Shown here: positions 7,956 through 10,670 of the stretch, piece after piece
Position numbering within the stretch: the stretch's first letter is position 1
Layout of the letters: every line of letters starts with the position of its first letter
Assembly: GCA_903950295.1 (NCBI GenBank)
Contig: CAJBAP010000478.1
Location: 1 to 10,670, forward strand
Reading direction: 5' to 3'
Source: an uncultured Rhodocyclaceae bacterium
GTDB lineage: Bacteria > Pseudomonadota > Gammaproteobacteria > Burkholderiales > Rhodocyclaceae
DNA length: 10,670 bases
The notes under the pieces: generated by a model
Database searches by the model: none
What the model was told of the DNA's origin: nothing
Seen by the model: only the letters and a program-made list of their open reading frames with translations
Position numbers and translations under genes: made by a program

Positions 7956-9278
7956 TCACTTTCGCCCCTGCTTGAAGGCTCCTGGATCGATTTCGTGCCG
8001 CGCCAGCAGCTTGTAGAACTCGGTACGGTTACGCTGGGCGATGCGGGCGGCCTGGGCCACATTGCCGGACGTGGCTTTCAGCAGTTTGATCAGGTAGTCG
8101 TATTCGAAAGCTTTGCGGGCGTCGTCGAAAGCCGCCATTTCGCGTTCGTTGTCTTCATGCAGCAGACGTTTCACCAAGGACGCGGGTACCAGTGGCACGA
8201 CCGCCAGCGCCAGCGCCTGCTCCACAACATTGCGCAACTGCCGGACGTTTCCCGGCCAGGGGGCCTCGCACAACAGTGTCAGTGCCTCGGGAGAAAATCC
8301 ACCCCCCTTTGTGGCTGAATGCGTCGCCCAGCCGGAGGTGAAATGGGCAACCAGCAGGGGAATATCTTCGCGCCGCCTGCTCAATGCGGGAATGCTCAGT
8401 ACGTTGCGTTGCAGGCCGTAGAAAAGGTCGGCGCGAAAACGACCGGCGTGGATTTCCGGATCCAGCGGCGTGACTGTGGCGGCGATGATGCGCGTCACCC
8501 GCGTTGGCGTGGCGAACAAGCCAGCCTCCACGACCAGCGGAAGAAGCCGGGTCTGCAGCGTGGGGGCAATCTGGCCGATATCGTCGAGAAACAGCGTGCC
8601 GCCGCGCGCCTGTTCGAGCACAGCAAAAAATTCAGCCTCCTCTTCCCTGAACTCCGCTGCCATGCCACAGCGCATGACGCAAAATTGTTCGGATGCGCGC
8701 GCGCTGACCTCATGGATGGCCCGGGCCAGCAGTTCCTTGCCGCTGCCGCGTGGCCCGAGCAGCAGTAACGGCGAATCGGTATCGGCGCAGCGTCGTGTAC
8801 CGCGCAATAACTCATCCATCAGCGCGTTGGTCGAAATGATGTTTTTGCGCCAGGCCGCATCATCCTGATCCTGACCGATCGATGGAGAGAGTGCCACCGC
8901 TGCGGCGACCCGCGCGAGCAACTCGCGGCCGTCGAAAGGCTTGGTGAGAAAACTGAAGACGCCGCGCTGGGTGGCGGCGACGGCATCCGGAATGGTGCCA
9001 TGGGCAGTGAGGATGATCACCGGCACGCTGGGGGCCTCCGCGTGCAAGCGCTCGAAAAGGGCGTGTCCGTCCATGCCGTCCATGCGCAGATCGGTGACGA
9101 CCGCACGTGGCCGTTCGACCCGAAATATGGCCAGCGCTTCGAGCCCGGACGCGGCGAGCGCTACCTGATAGCCGGCCGAGGTGAGGCGCATGCCGATCAG
9201 GTCAAGCAAGTCGGGGTCGTCATCCACGACCAGGATCCGGGCGGATGCACCGGCGGTGATTGGCGCTGCGGCGTTCAT
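7956..9278 (-). CDS. glrR: GlrR/QseF-like response regulator with degenerate AAA+ domain lacking GAFTGA
   Basis: Response regulator, 440 residues against 444 in E. coli GlrR. The receiver domain (about 14-125) is intact: acidic pair Asp19/Asp20, phospho-acceptor Asp63, Thr91 and Lys113, with the GlrR-like stretch LTAHGTIPDAVAATQ (90-104). The C-terminal Fis-type helix-turn-helix (about 394-428, with SGNVAQAARIAQRNRTEFYK) is nearly that of GlrR. The central AAA+ domain keeps Walker A GPRGSGKE (175-182), one arginine-finger motif GRFRADL (279-285) and sensor II WPGNVRQ (341-347). It lacks the GAFTGA loop expected between about 210 and 227. It also carries Asp233 in place of the Walker B Glu, Arg203 in place of the switch Asn, and Gly288 in place of the second finger Arg. 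The frame is continuous, so this is not an obvious frameshift. The start is in an ATGA overlap with qseG. By family it should activate sigma-54 promoters; as read, I infer that it cannot do so in the normal way and may act on sigma-70 promoters or as a repressor. Confidence 0.88.
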   Translation of the reverse strand: MNAAAPITAGASARILVVDDDPDLLDLIGMRLTSAGYQVALAASGLEALAIFRVERPRAVVTDLRMDGMDGHALFERLHAEAPSVPVIILTAHGTIPDAVAATQRGVFSFLTKPFDGRELLARVAAAVALSPSIGQDQDDAAWRKNIISTNALMDELLRGTRRCADTDSPLLLLGPRGSGKELLARAIHEVSARASEQFCVMRCGMAAEFREEEAEFFAVLEQARGGTLFLDDIGQIAPTLQTRLLPLVVEAGLFATPTRVTRIIAATVTPLDPEIHAGRFRADLFYGLQRNVLSIPALSRRREDIPLLVAHFTSGWATHSATKGGGFSPEALTLLCEAPWPGNVRQLRNVVEQALALAVVPLVPASLVKRLLHEDNEREMAAFDDARKAFEYDYLIKLLKATSGNVAQAARIAQRNRTEFYKLLARHEIDPGAFKQGRK

Positions 9279-9823
9279 CGATGTTGCGTCTTGTGACGCG
9301 TGTCGCGGTCGATGGTGCGCAGGGCATCGAGCTTTTCCTGCAAGTCTTCGACCCGGCGGTGCTCGTCCTGCAGTTGGCGCTGTCGTTCGACGAGAAGGGT
9401 CTGCAGCCGCTTCTGCATGTCTTCCGCCTTGCGCTGTTCATCCCGTGTCTGGCGCAACCGTTCGCTGACCAGATTGTGCAATATCAGCGCAAGATCGCGG
9501 CGGGGCGAGGCGTGATCGATCGGGGCTTCCGCAATGCTCTCGATCAGCTGCAATACGCGTGCATCGTCACGCCATGGCACGCGCGGCAAGGCCAGCGCCA
9601 GTGCGAGGTGCAGGCGTTGCATATCGCCGGGCTGCTGTTCGAAATTCGCCAGGGCGTCCTGGTAGGCGCGCAGCTGCTCGTTGCTCGGCAGGGTGGCGAG
9701 GTGACCGTAGTAGTCGAGCAACTCGATGACTTCGCGCGCCTCGCGGTTGGGCGCGGGTGTGGCTGCGCAGCCGACGAGGGCAAGTACGGCAACCAGCGCT
9801 GCGCAATTGCGGCGTAGCTTCAT
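9275..9823 (-). CDS. qseG: QseG-like outer-membrane lipoprotein
   Basis: Small lipoprotein encoded between the kinase and the regulator; 182 residues, shorter than E. coli QseG (about 237). The N-terminus is a lipoprotein signal: MKLRRN, a hydrophobic core, then the lipobox LVGC with Cys19. Ala follows the Cys, so outer-membrane sorting is expected. A short helical middle (about 28-100) is followed by a long charged coiled-coil region (about 120-170, rich in Arg, Gln, Glu and Leu). In enterobacteria QseG interacts with the kinase QseE/GlrK, and the same role is likely here. Gene order (kinase, qseG, regulator) matches E. coli. Both ends overlap neighbours as ATGA (9820-9823 and 9275-9278), indicating translational coupling. 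Identification rests on lipobox, size class and gene order, since this family diverges fast. Confidence 0.75.
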   Translation of the reverse strand: MKLRRNCAALVAVLALVGCAATPAPNREAREVIELLDYYGHLATLPSNEQLRAYQDALANFEQQPGDMQRLHLALALALPRVPWRDDARVLQLIESIAEAPIDHASPRRDLALILHNLVSERLRQTRDEQRKAEDMQKRLQTLLVERQRQLQDEHRRVEDLQEKLDALRTIDRDTRHKTQHR

Positions 9824-10670
9824 GCGGTCATTTCCGGCAAGGGCAGCGTGGCGCGGAAGTGTCCCCCGACAGGCGTGGGCAGGATTTCCAGTGACCCGCG
9901 ATGTGCGGTAGCAAACTCGCGCGCGATCGCCAGGCCCAGGCCGACGCCGGCGACGCTCTTCGTGCCTGGGCTGCGGTAGAAGGGCTCAAAAACTTTCTTG
10001 CGGTCGTCTTCCGGTACGCCGGGGCCTTCGTCGATGACGTCGAGAACGGCCAACTTGTCATCGCGGGTCAGCATGACCCGCACCGAACCGCCATCCGGAG
10101 AAAATTTGATCGCGTTCGAGATCAGGTTGTTGATGATGGTCGTTACCTCTTCGTGGCCGCCTGCCACCGTCAGTGGTGCGAGCGTGCCGGTAATGTGCAA
10201 CTGTTTGTCCCGTGCGGCGAGTTTGTGCGTGGCCAGGATCTGCTGGATCAGCTCGTCGAGTCGAAGCGCCACCGGTTCGATAAATTCCCGGGCATGTTCG
10301 GCCTGCTGCAGCCTGAGCAGGCCGTCGATCAACCCCTGCAGCCGCAAGGCGTTGCCCTGCATGATATGGGCAATCCGTTCTTGTTGCGGCGAAAGCGGCC
10401 CCGCGACACCTTCGCTGAGCAGGCTGGCGCCTTCACGCAGCGCAGCGAGCGGCGTCTTGAGTTCGTGGGAGATGTGCCGCAGGATGCGCGTGCGCTCTTC
10501 TTCCAGTGCCAGCATCCTGCGCCTGAGCCAGTCGAGGCGCTTGCCGAGCCAGCGCAGGTCATCGGGTCCCTTGATGCGGATTTGTCGCTCGAGAAGATTG
10601 TTGCCGAGCGCAATCACGGCGCGTTCGACACTGCTCAGCAGCCGCGCCACGATCCGCCGCCCGAACCAGA
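9820..10670 (-). CDS. glrK: GlrK/QseE-like sensor histidine kinase (C-terminal part)
   Basis: The frame stays open to the right edge, so the N-terminal sensor and membrane segments are missing. A GTG at 10650-10648 is internal: the codons before it read WFGRRIV, like the end of a second transmembrane helix entering a HAMP linker. Counting from that GTG, the linker runs to about 50. The H-box RHISHELKTPLAAL has the phospho-accepting His62 (codon at 10467-10465). The N-box NNLISNAIKFSP is at 174-185, DEGPGVP (G1) at 207-213 and GVGLGLAIA (G2) at 235-243. The stretch RLDWLRRRMLALEEER and HELKTPLAALREGASLL closely resemble the GlrK/QseE family. All catalytic boxes are intact, so the kinase should be active. 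It presumably phosphorylates the regulator encoded two genes downstream in the same operon. Confidence 0.88.
   Translation of the reverse strand, partial: WFGRRIVARLLSSVERAVIALGNNLLERQIRIKGPDDLRWLGKRLDWLRRRMLALEEERTRILRHISHELKTPLAALREGASLLSEGVAGPLSPQQERIAHIMQGNALRLQGLIDGLLRLQQAEHAREFIEPVALRLDELIQQILATHKLAARDKQLHITGTLAPLTVAGGHEEVTTIINNLISNAIKFSPDGGSVRVMLTRDDKLAVLDVIDEGPGVPEDDRKKVFEPFYRSPGTKSVAGVGLGLAIAREFATAHRGSLEILPTPVGGHFRATLPLPEMTA

Noticed and set aside
10648..10650. GTG as start codon of the histidine kinase
   Set aside because: The frame continues upstream to the window edge with a membrane-to-HAMP-like sequence, so the true start is outside.

Overview
The window looks like part of a GC-rich proteobacterial chromosome, most likely a betaproteobacterium of the Rhodocyclales type. 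That placement rests on general protein resemblance and on the paired presence of a Ugp-type sn-glycerol-3-phosphate (G3P) transporter and a GlrK-QseG-GlrR two-component operon; it is an inference from reading, not a database result. The DNA is densely coding and holds nine genes, two of them cut by the window edges. I see no tRNA, rRNA, insertion sequence, CRISPR array or other repeat family.

Left block (1-3716, + strand): a three-gene G3P-oxidising unit. It starts with the C-terminal part of a CCG-domain Fe-S protein of the HdrD/DsrK kind (1-840). The FAD/[2Fe-2S] subunit GlpA (844-2433) follows, then the flavoprotein subunit GlpB (2430-3716). Spacing is 3 nt and then an ATGA overlap, so the three are almost certainly co-transcribed. 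The Fe-S partner sits where GlpC would be expected, but it resembles the HdrD/DsrK branch more than E. coli GlpC and lies first rather than last.

Middle block (3745-7853, - strand): a complete ugpBAEC-type operon, read from right to left: periplasmic binding protein UgpB, permeases UgpA and UgpE, and ATPase UgpC. It converges on the glp block with only 28 bp between stop codons. The cluster therefore pairs import of G3P (UgpBAEC) with its oxidation to dihydroxyacetone phosphate and delivery of electrons to the membrane (GlpAB plus the Fe-S protein). No ugpQ, glpK, glpF or glpD is inside the window.

Right block (7956-10670, - strand): an operon in the order kinase (GlrK/QseE-like, cut by the right edge), QseG-like lipoprotein, response regulator (GlrR/QseF-like), joined by two ATGA overlaps. 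It is transcribed towards ugpB, with 102 bp between the regulator stop and ugpB.

The most unusual thing here is the response regulator. Its phospho-receiver and Fis-type DNA-binding helices are well conserved. Its central AAA+ domain, however, lacks the GAFTGA loop that contacts sigma-54, and it carries substitutions at both glutamate-switch positions and at one putative arginine finger. It looks like a member of the sigma-54 activator family that no longer works as one, while still belonging to an apparently intact signalling operon.
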